DNA of 64,000 bases from Cryomorphaceae bacterium (GTDB lineage: Bacteria > Bacteroidota > Bacteroidia > Flavobacteriales_D > SKUL01): the NCBI GenBank assembly GCA_007695365.1, contig REDV01000102.1:1-64000 (forward strand), in the 5' to 3' direction. Position numbers and translations under genes: made by a program. Positions 27,501 through 34,714 of this stretch are shown here, one piece after another. Position 1 is the first letter of the stretch; every line of letters starts with the position of its first letter. Below the pieces are notes generated by a model. The model was given only the letters and a program-made list of their open reading frames with translations. It did no database searches and was not told the DNA's origin.

Positions 27501-27873
27501 CACCCTGATTCTCCCAATCGTAAGGACCCAAAGATTCCCAGTTTCCCAGGCTGCGCGATGAAGAAGCTGATGTGCGGTCGCCCTTCCGCTCCATAAAATC
27601 CATGTATTCTTTAAAAACATGGTAATTTGCAGGAAACTCACCGGAAGGGTACACCCGTTCCTCGGTGTCAAATTCCCATCTTTTGTAGGGCTTGTAACCG
27701 CTGCCGCGCTCATTGGGGTTGCCGGTATATTCAGCCTCGAAAACAGCTTGAATTTCATAAAAGTTGGCCTTGCCATCCTGCATCATTTCCGCCCATTTCT
27801 GTGCCGAAAGGAGCAATGGCAACGTAACTAACAGAAAACTGGCAATAAGGGTAAAAATGTTAGGTTTTCGCAT
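24526..27873 (-). CDS. T9SS-exported protein with VPS10/BNR-type beta-propeller and PKD domain
   Basis: 1115 residues. Signal peptide 1-24 (LLLSAQ). About residues 110-730 contain BNR/Asp-box repeats (TDGGDTWTP, STDYGASWQT, ADGAESW, STDGGVEY, WDGGETF), the pattern of sortilin/VPS10-type propellers. A PKD domain follows at about 745-820 (CAGDSVVFTDLSF, then WQWQFEGG). A jelly-roll-like domain (about 830-1020) is next. A T9SS type-A sorting domain ends it (about 1035-1115: YPNPAVG, RSGMYLVQLQ, VVRKLFVD). Secreted to the cell surface or medium through T9SS. Such proteins may be hydrolases or adhesins; no catalytic motif is visible. Own promoter: TATCTTTG at 27924-27931. Confidence 0.9.
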   Translation of the reverse strand: MRKPNIFTLIASFLLVTLPLLLSAQKWAEMMQDGKANFYEIQAVFEAEYTGNPNERGSGYKPYKRWEFDTEERVYPSGEFPANYHVFKEYMDFMERKGDRTSASSSRSLGNWESLGPYDWENQGGWNPGNGRINFIAEEPGNPSTIYVGMPSGGLWRTEDGGDTWTPLTDFLPSMGVSGIAIDPTNTDLIYIATGDRDANDYMGVGVLKSTDYGASWQTTGKTWELANGIKSNWLIMHPTDFETLYLGSNEGLFKTTDGAESWELILNGNVREVALHPSNPDIVYAVTNRFHRSENAGESFQLINEGLPAMSEVNRMSLAVSPALPNAVYVLAGSAQTSGFRGIYRSTDAGMTFTERADSPNILGYSSEGTSTGGQSWYDLAIAADPNNGSRIITGGINVWRSTSGGLNYNPISHWVFPTSIGYTHADIHFLRYYDNRLYCGSDGGIFISYDHGNNWIDLTQGLNITQTYRFDFTEDEPYKILAGTQDNGTNFLMDDGIFYHIRGGDGNGAAINWENPDIIYTAYPYGNIQLSTDGGVEYVNLAGDIEENGLWVTPYLLDPNDPNILYAAFQSIWKHHPDEGWTNMGAFGSSSFRALAVAPGNSDYIYAARGGALVWTHNGGENWSVTNQGLAGTNITDIAVNPINPENVIVTCSGYQSGNKVYISWDGGETFENISFNLPNIPALSVVFEESENNGIYVGMDAGVYYTNDSLANWVDFMEGLPRTKARQLKMAHNIGKIRVSTYGRGFWESDLYNPLPEPPVASFKANATVICAGDSVVFTDLSFNAAPGWQWQFEGGAPAQSQERDPVVYFPNEGLFSVSLEVENAFGTGQTTETHFILVLGDGADTPYSESFETFESLFENQWVSDNPDEDVTWELITTVGYESNQSVWIDNLQNVNGRVDELKSPTIDLSNVGSATLSFKAAYAQRDASNDDRLRVYISNDCGQSWNLRGQWRGMTNLPTAEATDTPFVPESADQWQEITITNIGQSYWGPGFMFMFRFTNNNGNNIYIDDINLTTTMVSVEELDKEPATVELYPNPAVGFTYLEFDLPTSARVSYRVMDATGRLLNEKELGHLPAGDFRETIHTYSYRSGMYLVQLQINDQSVVRKLFVD

Positions 27874-27923
27874 ATTTTTATCTCATTCTGAGCACCCTCA
27901 AGGGCACCTTTTCCTTGCACTTC

Positions 27924-27931
27924 CAAAGATA
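27924..27931 (-). promoter_or_regulatory. Promoter -7 box of the T9SS propeller gene
   Basis: TATCTTTG on the minus strand fits TAnnTTTG exactly and lies 50 bp upstream of the ATG. It is 14 bp from an oppositely oriented box serving mnmD, so this small region is a divergent promoter pair. Confidence 0.5.
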
Positions 27932-27944
27932 AGACAAAGCCACC

Positions 27945-27952
27945 TACCTTTG
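27945..27952 (+). promoter_or_regulatory. Promoter -7 box of mnmD
   Basis: TACCTTTG on the plus strand matches TAnnTTTG exactly, 34 bp upstream of the mnmD ATG at 27987. No good TTG lies 19-20 bp upstream. Confidence 0.5.
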
Positions 27953-27986
27953 GCCAAAGAGTTTGGGCAAAATAAGAAACCTAAGG

Positions 27987-28670
27987 ATGGTGAAAGACAA
28001 CTCAGCATTGGAATGGCTTCAAACGGGCGATGGCTCCAGTACATTGCGCGTGCCGGAAATGGATGAAACCTATCACTCGCAGCACGGTGCAGTGCAAGAG
28101 GCCTTACATGTGTTTGTTGAAAACGGATTTGTGGCTTGCGCTGAATGCCTTGATCCGGTGCGTATTCTGGAGGTGGGTTTCGGTACAGGGCTCAATGCCT
28201 GGCTCACCATGCACCGCGCTGAAATACTGCAAAAACGGGTAGTTTATCACAGCATCGAGAAGTTTCCACTTCGGGATGAATGGGTGGAGAAAATGCATTT
28301 TCCGGTTTCGTACAACACGGCTCCCTATCCGCCACTTGATGCGCTGCACAGCCCTCAGGCGCTTGAGGAGCGAATGATCACTCATCATTTTCGATTCAGA
28401 CTTATTCCTATGGATGTGAAACAATTTGAAGCCGCCCAACCTTATGACCTTGTGTATTTTGATGCCTTTGGTCCGCGGGCCCAGCCCTCCATGTGGGAAG
28501 TGCCGGTGTTTGAGCGGATGTACCGCGCTTTAAAACCGGACGGAAGGCTCGTTACTTATTGTGCACAGGGACAATTCAGACGGAATCTGAAAGCAGCCGG
28601 ATTCCATTGGGAACGACTCGACGGACCTCCGGGAAAAAGAGAAATGACACTGGCTGTTAAACCGCTGTAA
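27987..28670 (+). CDS. mnmD: tRNA (mnm5s2U34)-methyltransferase MnmD
   Basis: 227 residues. It uses SAM to methylate nm5s2U to mnm5s2U at the wobble position of Lys, Glu and Gln tRNAs. The SAM-binding loop is EVGFGTGLNAWL (about 58-69); the family signature is VYFDAFGPRAQPSMW, and GPPGKREM closes the C-terminus. It lacks the FAD oxidase half of the E. coli MnmC fusion, which is normal in Bacteroidota and Firmicutes. I start at the ATG at 27987; an upstream in-frame TTG at 27963 gives a less typical N-terminus. The NUDIX gene begins 2 bp after its stop. Confidence 0.9.
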   Translation: MVKDNSALEWLQTGDGSSTLRVPEMDETYHSQHGAVQEALHVFVENGFVACAECLDPVRILEVGFGTGLNAWLTMHRAEILQKRVVYHSIEKFPLRDEWVEKMHFPVSYNTAPYPPLDALHSPQALEERMITHHFRFRLIPMDVKQFEAAQPYDLVYFDAFGPRAQPSMWEVPVFERMYRALKPDGRLVTYCAQGQFRRNLKAAGFHWERLDGPPGKREMTLAVKPL

Positions 28671-28672
28671 AT

Positions 28673-29095
28673 ATGGCAAAGTTCACAATCAGGGTGTATG
28701 GAATTGCTTCGCACAACGGTAAAATTCTGCTGTCTAAGGAGCGGATAAAGGGAGCGTATTACTTGAAATTTCCGGGTGGCGGACTCGAATTTGGTGAAGG
28801 CACCCGTGATGCCCTTACACGGGAGTTTCTGGAAGAAGCCAATGCAGAGGTTGAGGTGCTGGAGCATTTTTACACCACCGACTTTTTTCAGCCTTCAACT
28901 TTTCATGCAGAGCCTATTCAGGTATTGAGCGTGTATTACAAGGTAAGGCTTTTTTATCCCAATCAGCCCCTGATCTCGGATGATAAACAGACTTTTATTT
29001 GGATAGACGAAGGGCAACTGACTCCAGATAGAATGGATCTGCCGATTGATCAAAAGGTGGTTGAACTGTGGCAGTTTAGGAAACAAGCCCCATAA
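28673..29095 (+). CDS. NUDIX hydrolase
   Basis: 140 residues. The Nudix box is visible: GLEFGE, then seven residues, then REFLEEANAEV (about 43-65), with the catalytic REF-EE residues intact. Probably a nucleoside-diphosphate-linked hydrolase; the substrate cannot be told from the sequence. Its start lies 2 bp after mnmD, so they form a bicistronic operon. The stop lies 9 bp from the convergent MORN-repeat gene. Confidence 0.88.
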   Translation: MAKFTIRVYGIASHNGKILLSKERIKGAYYLKFPGGGLEFGEGTRDALTREFLEEANAEVEVLEHFYTTDFFQPSTFHAEPIQVLSVYYKVRLFYPNQPLISDDKQTFIWIDEGQLTPDRMDLPIDQKVVELWQFRKQAP

Positions 29096-29104
29096 GCAAA
29101 TTGA

Positions 29105-29485
29105 TCACTTATGCCTGATTTCCCGTTCTACACGGCCATCCCGGTAGTGGATTTCATTTCTTAGAGAGCCGTCGGGCGCAAACTCTTTGGTTACGCCCTG
29201 TAAAACTCCGTCGCGGTAGTTTTTCTTCATTTTTCTGATACCTGTCTCATAGTAGAAAATCCAGGTGCCGTGTTCTTTTTCGCGGCGATAGGTCCCGGTG
29301 TATTCCACCGTGCCGTCGGGGTAATATGCCTCTTCTTTAACAACGCGAGATTTTTCGTTTTTGCCTTTGGTCCATACCACAAACTCCGGGTTACCGTTTT
29401 CGTGAATGCTTACAACCTGCCGACGCTGTGCCATTACTCCGAAAGACAGGAGGAGTGCGAGAGAAAATAGCGTAATATGCTTCAT
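29105..29485 (-). CDS. Secreted MORN-repeat (YwqK-type) protein
   Basis: 126 residues from the ATG at 29485, which gives a clean signal peptide (ITLFSLALLLSFGVMAQ). Longer in-frame starts would overlap the TonB receptor gene. The body has MORN-like repeats (YYPDGTVEYTGTY, YYETGIRKMKKNY, FAPDGSLRNEIHY), as in YwqK-type proteins of Bacteroidota. Such proteins are often in the periplasm or outer membrane with no firm function. Last gene of the TonB receptor cluster, 16 bp after the receptor stop. Confidence 0.78.
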   Translation of the reverse strand: MKHITLFSLALLLSFGVMAQRRQVVSIHENGNPEFVVWTKGKNEKSRVVKEEAYYPDGTVEYTGTYRREKEHGTWIFYYETGIRKMKKNYRDGVLQGVTKEFAPDGSLRNEIHYRDGRVEREIRHK

Positions 29486-29501
29486 TGTGCAGCTCTTTAA
29501 G

Positions 29502-32075
29502 TTAAAACCTGACCACAAATTTGAGGTTTACCCTTCTTCCCGTAAGAAAATTCGGAATGGCATAACTGCGGTTTGAATCATCTCTGATCCAAAGGTAATT
29601 AACCACGTTATTGGCGCCAAACAGGTTAAAGATTTCGAGACTTACCCAGGCGGTATTGAGTTTTCCGAAGAAGCGTGAGTTGCGCAATGATTTGATTCCC
29701 ATCAGTAAGTCGTAAGAGAAACCAATATCTACCCTGCGATATGAGGTTGTGCGAAGGGTATCGCGATAGCGCTCTTGGGTGGGTGGGCCAAAGGGAAGAC
29801 CGGTTCCGTACAAAAAGCTGAGATGCACTTTGAACTGAGGCCAGTTGGGCATTTCGTCCTGAAAAAACAGGTTGAAATTAATGAGCTGGTCAGTAGGGCG
29901 AGGAATAAAACCCGGCTCAAACCGCACGCTGTCAACCGCCACCTGGTCTGCTGTAAAACCCGAAAAAATCTCATCTCCGGCGGCGTTGTATCGCCTGTAA
30001 AAGAAATCGTCTTTGATATCCTCGCGTGTTCGCATAAACGAAATGGACGCCCATGATTCTATGCCCTTGATAAACTCTCCGTTTATTTTCAGATCGAGCC
30101 CCGTAGCATACCCGGTGGCATTATTCTCTGCATAGTATCTAAGCCTTACGTTGTCCACCTCATAAGGAATGATGTCCAGCAAGTGCTTGTAGTACATTTC
30201 TCCTACAAACTTGAAGGGTCTGTCCATCATGCGGAAATTAATATCGGTGCCCAGTACGAAGTGAATGGATCTCTGAGCCCTGATTGCCGGATTGAGTCTT
30301 CCTTCAAAATCGCGCAATTCTCTGTAAAAAGGAGGTTGCTGGTACAGACCTGTGGCAAATTTTATGACCACATCGCGCACCAGAACGGTTGTATCATTGA
30401 TTTCTTTTTCCCACTTGGGTTTGTATGAAAAGTTTGCCCGTGGGCTAAATATGAGCTGGTTGTTGAAATCCCAGTAATTGGCTCTCAATCCGGCGTTGGC
30501 AGTAAAGATGGCTCCGTTGCCCAGCGTTCTCGACCAACTGTCCTGAACATAGGCCATGAGGCGATTGCTCTGCATGGTGAGTTCTGATTTGAGCACATAA
30601 GGCAGCATAATTTGATGGTTGGGCTGAACCGCCGGATTCACGTAGCCCACAGAATCGGGTGGGTGAGGCACAGAAAACCCAGCTGAGTCAATCATTTCCC
30701 ACTCGTCAATTCTGTCGAATATTTGCTCGTGGCGGTAGTCCACACCCCATTGAAAGTAGTGTTTGGGGAACTCGTGAAAGCCTTTGAGTGAGACACTGGT
30801 AACGTACGCCTCGAGGTCGTTTCTTGCATGCCGCAGAAAGCCGCCCACTCCGCGACTGCGGGCTGCTTCGTTAAACTGATCATTCCCGAAATCACGCTCA
30901 ATTTCTTCCAGGCGATAGCGACCCAGAATATCAAAATGCTCGTTCTCAACGGTGGAGAAGAATGATCCGGTGAGTTTGATCAGCGAATTTTTTCCCACCT
31001 TGTAATCAAAGGCCAATGCGCCAAAAGCAGTTTCGTGACGCGTTTGCTCTTCGCCCTCAAAGAACACGGTAAACCGAAGGGTTTCGGCCAATGTGCCCAA
31101 TTCTGTTCTTCTTGTTTGAGGAACAAAGTTGTAGTTGTTTTGGCCGTAGCTTCCCAGGAACCCTACCTGAAACCGCTCGCTGATATCGTAGGTCAGGTAG
31201 GTTTGCGCATCGACAAACCAGGGGCGGTAGTCTCCTTCTTCATCCAGCGAGCCAAGCACGTATTGATTGGTCATATACCTCACTCCCGTGATGTGGGTAA
31301 AGCGGCGGTTTTCAGAAGCGCCTTCAAAATGAACTGAGCCACCCAGCAAGCTCGCCGAAGCCGAACCGCTTACTTCGGTTGGCTTCTTGTATTTGATATC
31401 CAGTACCGATGCCAGCTTATCGCCGTATCTTGCTTCAAATCCACCCGCCGAAAAGCTCACTGAACCAATCATATCTACATTCGGAAAACTCAAGCCTTCC
31501 TGCTGGCCAACGCGCACCAGAAAAGGACGGTATACTTCAATGTCGTTCACATAAATAAGGTTCTCTTCGTAGCTACCACCACGCACTGAGTAGGCGCTGC
31601 TCATTTCGTTGCGCAATACCACGCCCACGGCACCGGTGAGCAGACCCTCAATGCCGGGCCTCACCATGGGTAGTTGTTTCGCCGATTTGATTTCAATCTT
31701 CTCCATGGGACTGGTTCTCATTTGGTAGTCTTCAACTACGAAATCTGCCAGCTCACGTATGCGCAATGTTACCTCAATGGTTTGGGTTTCGGCAGGGGTG
31801 AGGTAAATTTGAAACGAGCGCATTTCAAACGAGGCATGCGAAATGGTTACCTGCATCGAATCAAGGGCGGGCAATTGAATGCGAAAAAAACCGGTTGAAT
31901 CGGTCATCACACCTACACCGGCTTGCCTGGCAAAAACATTGGCAAACTCTACGGGGTTTCGCTGGTCGTCAATTACGCGGCCCTGAAGCCATCCCGCTCC
32001 ATCCTGGGCCGTCAAGCAGGTGGCCCAAAGCGCGAAAAGAAGGTACAGAAACGAACGAACCGCGGATTGACTCAC
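29502..32075 (-). CDS. TonB-dependent outer-membrane receptor with carboxypeptidase-like N-domain
   Basis: 857 residues. Signal peptide 1-23. Residues about 27-105 are a CarboxypepD_reg-like Ig domain (GRVIDDQRNPVEFANVF). The plug is at about 125-230 (VRGGSYEENLIYVNDIEVY, GGFEARYGDKLASVLDI). The rest is beta-barrel ending in Phe (NLKFVVRF), as outer-membrane barrels do. It takes up a substrate using TonB/ExbBD energy; no SusD partner is nearby, so it is not a typical glycan locus. Iron, cofactor or peptide uptake is possible; substrate unknown. Preceded by the gene at 32088 (12 bp gap). Confidence 0.93.
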   Translation of the reverse strand: MSQSAVRSFLYLLFALWATCLTAQDGAGWLQGRVIDDQRNPVEFANVFARQAGVGVMTDSTGFFRIQLPALDSMQVTISHASFEMRSFQIYLTPAETQTIEVTLRIRELADFVVEDYQMRTSPMEKIEIKSAKQLPMVRPGIEGLLTGAVGVVLRNEMSSAYSVRGGSYEENLIYVNDIEVYRPFLVRVGQQEGLSFPNVDMIGSVSFSAGGFEARYGDKLASVLDIKYKKPTEVSGSASASLLGGSVHFEGASENRRFTHITGVRYMTNQYVLGSLDEEGDYRPWFVDAQTYLTYDISERFQVGFLGSYGQNNYNFVPQTRRTELGTLAETLRFTVFFEGEEQTRHETAFGALAFDYKVGKNSLIKLTGSFFSTVENEHFDILGRYRLEEIERDFGNDQFNEAARSRGVGGFLRHARNDLEAYVTSVSLKGFHEFPKHYFQWGVDYRHEQIFDRIDEWEMIDSAGFSVPHPPDSVGYVNPAVQPNHQIMLPYVLKSELTMQSNRLMAYVQDSWSRTLGNGAIFTANAGLRANYWDFNNQLIFSPRANFSYKPKWEKEINDTTVLVRDVVIKFATGLYQQPPFYRELRDFEGRLNPAIRAQRSIHFVLGTDINFRMMDRPFKFVGEMYYKHLLDIIPYEVDNVRLRYYAENNATGYATGLDLKINGEFIKGIESWASISFMRTREDIKDDFFYRRYNAAGDEIFSGFTADQVAVDSVRFEPGFIPRPTDQLINFNLFFQDEMPNWPQFKVHLSFLYGTGLPFGPPTQERYRDTLRTTSYRRVDIGFSYDLLMGIKSLRNSRFFGKLNTAWVSLEIFNLFGANNVVNYLWIRDDSNRSYAIPNFLTGRRVNLKFVVRF

Positions 32076-32087
32076 CCTTCGTGTTGC

Positions 32088-32753
32088 TTAGTCCTGATAA
32101 TCTTTTTTCTTGAAAGCCCCATCGCGCCAGGCTTCAACAAATTGAGCCCATGCAAAGGGGTTGAAAATATTCATTGGCGGCGCTTGGCCTGCGTGGTATA
32201 TGCGGTTCTGGTAGTTCTGCATTTGGAATTTAAAATTTTCGCTACCGTCAGCTCCCATGGCTTGTCTTCGGCTAATCATATCGGCACGTGCCAGATTTCT
32301 TGCAGCGCGCTCGGTATCTGTTTCAGGTAAGTCCAATGCCAGAAAAGCCTCACGGAATTGTTCTTTGGTTGGCCAGGGGTAGATAACGGCTTCAGATAGC
32401 TGAATAGTATCCTGATACAAAATTTCTATCATTGAATACTTCTTCTCGGTAAGGGTATCGGGCAAGATAATGCCGTGCGTACGGAAACCTACAGCCGAGA
32501 AAACAATGCTGTCGCCTTTTTGGGCCACAAAAGAAAAATAGCCGTTCACGTCCGACATCGTTCCGCGGTAGGACTCTGCAATCATGATGTTCACAAACGG
32601 AACAGGCACAAGGCTGTCGCCGGTTACTACCACACCCGAGAACTGAATTAGGTCATCGTCATTTCTGCGTTGAGCATCTGCTTCCGACACCTGACCCAAA
32701 AAAACCGCCATCAAAAGAAGCGGATAAACCAAAAGTGAAAAATTCCAATGCAT
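32088..32753 (-). CDS. Carboxypeptidase-like regulatory domain envelope protein
   Basis: 221 residues. Signal peptide to about residue 27 (EADAQ). Residues about 38-110 are a CarboxypepD_reg-like Ig domain (SGVVVTGDSLVPVPFVNIMI, DVNGYFSFVAQKGDSIVFS). The remainder (about 130-221) is charged and probably helical (EAFLALDLPETDTERAARNLARADM). This family occurs beside TonB receptors in Bacteroidota, and the gene is 12 bp upstream of one here; it may act in the same uptake system. Function unknown. Divergent from the sigma-factor operon. Confidence 0.78.
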   Translation of the reverse strand: MHWNFSLLVYPLLLMAVFLGQVSEADAQRRNDDDLIQFSGVVVTGDSLVPVPFVNIMIAESYRGTMSDVNGYFSFVAQKGDSIVFSAVGFRTHGIILPDTLTEKKYSMIEILYQDTIQLSEAVIYPWPTKEQFREAFLALDLPETDTERAARNLARADMISRRQAMGADGSENFKFQMQNYQNRIYHAGQAPPMNIFNPFAWAQFVEAWRDGAFKKKDYQD

Positions 32754-32917
32754 AATGTGGCGGCTAAGTTACGGAGATTATCTGCACAGCATTTGCACAA
32801 ATGTGACGATGGTTGGTTATCTTGTGCCTGGGCCAGAAGAAAAGTTGGAGCGTGTGTTGTATCATTGCGTCGTTAATTGGAAAAGAAATGAAGGCCAAAG
32901 TGAAGCCGAATGAGTAA

Positions 32918-32948
32918 GGTTCAGAACTTTTCTGGAATTATCTGAACC
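32918..32948. promoter_or_regulatory. Inverted repeat upstream of the sigma-factor operon
   Basis: A perfect 8-bp inverted repeat, GGTTCAGA at 32918-32925 and TCTGAACC at 32941-32948, separated by 15 bp, lies 56 bp before the sigma-factor ATG. It could be an operator or a hairpin in the leader. No Bacteroidota -7 box with a full match is evident nearby; an approximate one is at about 32962. Confidence 0.45.
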
Positions 32949-33003
32949 ACCGGGACAACTATTTTGCCAAAGCACAGTCATTGTGGGTGAGAAGCGTGAA
33001 AAT

Positions 33004-33567
33004 ATGACCGAAGCAGAGCTGGTAGAACGATGCCTGAAAGGGTTGGGATCCGCTCAAAAACAGTTGTATGATCGTTTCTCGAAGCAAATGTTAGGTGTAT
33101 GTTACAGGTATGCAGCAAACCGTGATGATGCCTACGATTTGTTTCAGGATGGCTTTATAAAGGTCTTTGAGAAGCTGCACATGTACAACGGTAAAGGTCC
33201 GCTTGGGGCCTGGATTCGGCGCACCATTGTCAACAATATTCTAGATGAGTTGCGCAGGCAAAAACGACAGATGCGATACGATGACGATTTCAGAGCCGAT
33301 TTCCTCACACACCATGATGGCTGGGATGACTCGATGGAGTTAGACAGTGAGTCATCAATCAGTCGTGAGCAAATCATGGATTTGGTTCAGACGCTGCCCA
33401 CAGGTTACCGAACAGTATTTAACCTCTACGCAGTGGAGGAGTACAGCCATAAAGAAATAGCTGACATGCTGGGCATTACCGAAAGTACAAGCAAAACGCA
33501 GTATCGCAAAGCCAAAGGTCACCTGAAAAAGATGATTATGGAATTAAGAAAAACTTCAGATATCTGA
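33004..33567 (+). CDS. ECF-type RNA polymerase sigma factor
   Basis: 187 residues from the ATG at 33004. An in-frame GTG at 32983 would add 7 residues. Sigma-70 region 2 is at about 20-90 (LYDRFSKQMLGVCYRY, DLFQDGFIKVFEKL, GAWIRRTIVNNILDELR); region 4 is at about 125-180 (LPTGYRTVFNLYAVEEYSHKE, then DMLGITESTSKTQYRKAK). It directs RNA polymerase to an unknown regulon. The neighbouring downstream gene begins 2 bp after its stop and is the best candidate for its anti-sigma factor. Confidence 0.95.
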   Translation: MTEAELVERCLKGLGSAQKQLYDRFSKQMLGVCYRYAANRDDAYDLFQDGFIKVFEKLHMYNGKGPLGAWIRRTIVNNILDELRRQKRQMRYDDDFRADFLTHHDGWDDSMELDSESSISREQIMDLVQTLPTGYRTVFNLYAVEEYSHKEIADMLGITESTSKTQYRKAKGHLKKMIMELRKTSDI

Positions 33568-33569
33568 TT

Positions 33570-34685
33570 GTGAAAGAAGATCTGTTTGAAAATAAGATTA
33601 AGGAATCGCTCAACGGGTTTGAGCCCGAAGTGCCTGAAGCACTCTGGGAGAATATTCGTCAGCAAATTCCAACGAGCCATGTACCTGCCGACGGCGGTTC
33701 GCAGGTAGGCTCTATGTTGAAATGGGCTGCACCTGCCGCTGCGGTTGTGGGTGGCGCCTTGGCTTTATGGTACTTCAGTGGCACGCCCGAAGTGCCTCAG
33801 CAGAGCATCGTTCAGGATGTTGTGCCACAATCTGAAGTGACTGCTCCTGAAAAACGAGTTGAAGCAGCGACTCCGGATCAGACGGAAAGCAGCACATCAA
33901 TGAAGATTATTGAGGAGAAGCTAGTTCCTTCAAAGCCCGAAAGAAGCCCGGACGTTCAGGAAGTACTACCAAAAGAAGTTGTGCTATCTGAGGATATCTC
34001 TGAAACAGAAGAATCGCAGCTTGAAACGGCTGTCGCAGAACATTCCGGCAGTGATGAGGAGATTGTGAAAGAGCTTACGGAACAGGAGCCAGTTGTTAAG
34101 AATGAGGATTTTACCGAAACTGTTGCGCATGAGAATTTGGAAGAAGACCATGATGACCACGCTTTTGAATTGGTTGAAGTGGGAATTCTTGCCGACCGCG
34201 TAACCGGTGAAGCACCGCTTACGGTTCAATTCAGAAATGTGACCAAGGCACGCTCTTTTGAATGGGACTTTGGAAATGGCAAAAAGAGCTATGACCCCGA
34301 GCCAACCATGACATTTTCCGAAGAAGGTGATTTCAACGTAAGGCTGGTCATTACGGATTTTGATGGTATGGTGCTTCAGGATGAGATGGAAATCAATGTA
34401 TTTGCATCCTCCACGCTGTTTTATCCACAGGCATTTACGCCCAACGGAGATGGCATTAACGACTTTTTTGAACTGGAAGGTACCAATGTGCACAATGTGC
34501 GATTTACCATTCAGCGCCCTGATGGGTCGGTAGTGTTTGAAGGGCACGGTATGCATGCGCGGTGGGATGGCTCAGATACCATGATGCCCGAAGGAAGAAA
34601 CTACATGGTGGTGATTCACTATGTGCGAAACAACGGCGAGCCTGCTCAGGAGGTTTCTAAACTGTTGGTAATTCGCGATCAATAA
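33570..34685 (+). CDS. Putative membrane anti-sigma factor with PKD and T9SS type-B C-terminal domain
   Basis: 371 residues, GTG start. The first 45 residues have no signal peptide and look like a cytoplasmic anti-sigma head (FENKIKESLNGFEPEVPEALW). One transmembrane segment lies at about 51-70 (KWAAPAAAVVGGALALWYF). Then comes a long acidic Ser/Glu-rich linker (about 75-200), a PKD domain (about 200-283; APLTVQFRN, FEWDFGNG), and a gliding-motility/T9SS type-B domain (about 283-371; FTPNGDGINDFF, ending LLVIRDQ). It follows the ECF sigma gene by 2 bp. I infer it holds the sigma factor at the membrane and that the outside part senses envelope or T9SS state. A terminator at 34717-34746 ends the operon. 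Confidence 0.8.
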   Translation: MKEDLFENKIKESLNGFEPEVPEALWENIRQQIPTSHVPADGGSQVGSMLKWAAPAAAVVGGALALWYFSGTPEVPQQSIVQDVVPQSEVTAPEKRVEAATPDQTESSTSMKIIEEKLVPSKPERSPDVQEVLPKEVVLSEDISETEESQLETAVAEHSGSDEEIVKELTEQEPVVKNEDFTETVAHENLEEDHDDHAFELVEVGILADRVTGEAPLTVQFRNVTKARSFEWDFGNGKKSYDPEPTMTFSEEGDFNVRLVITDFDGMVLQDEMEINVFASSTLFYPQAFTPNGDGINDFFELEGTNVHNVRFTIQRPDGSVVFEGHGMHARWDGSDTMMPEGRNYMVVIHYVRNNGEPAQEVSKLLVIRDQ

Positions 34686-34714
34686 GCTTCATAAACCAGC
34701 TTACTGAATCAAGA

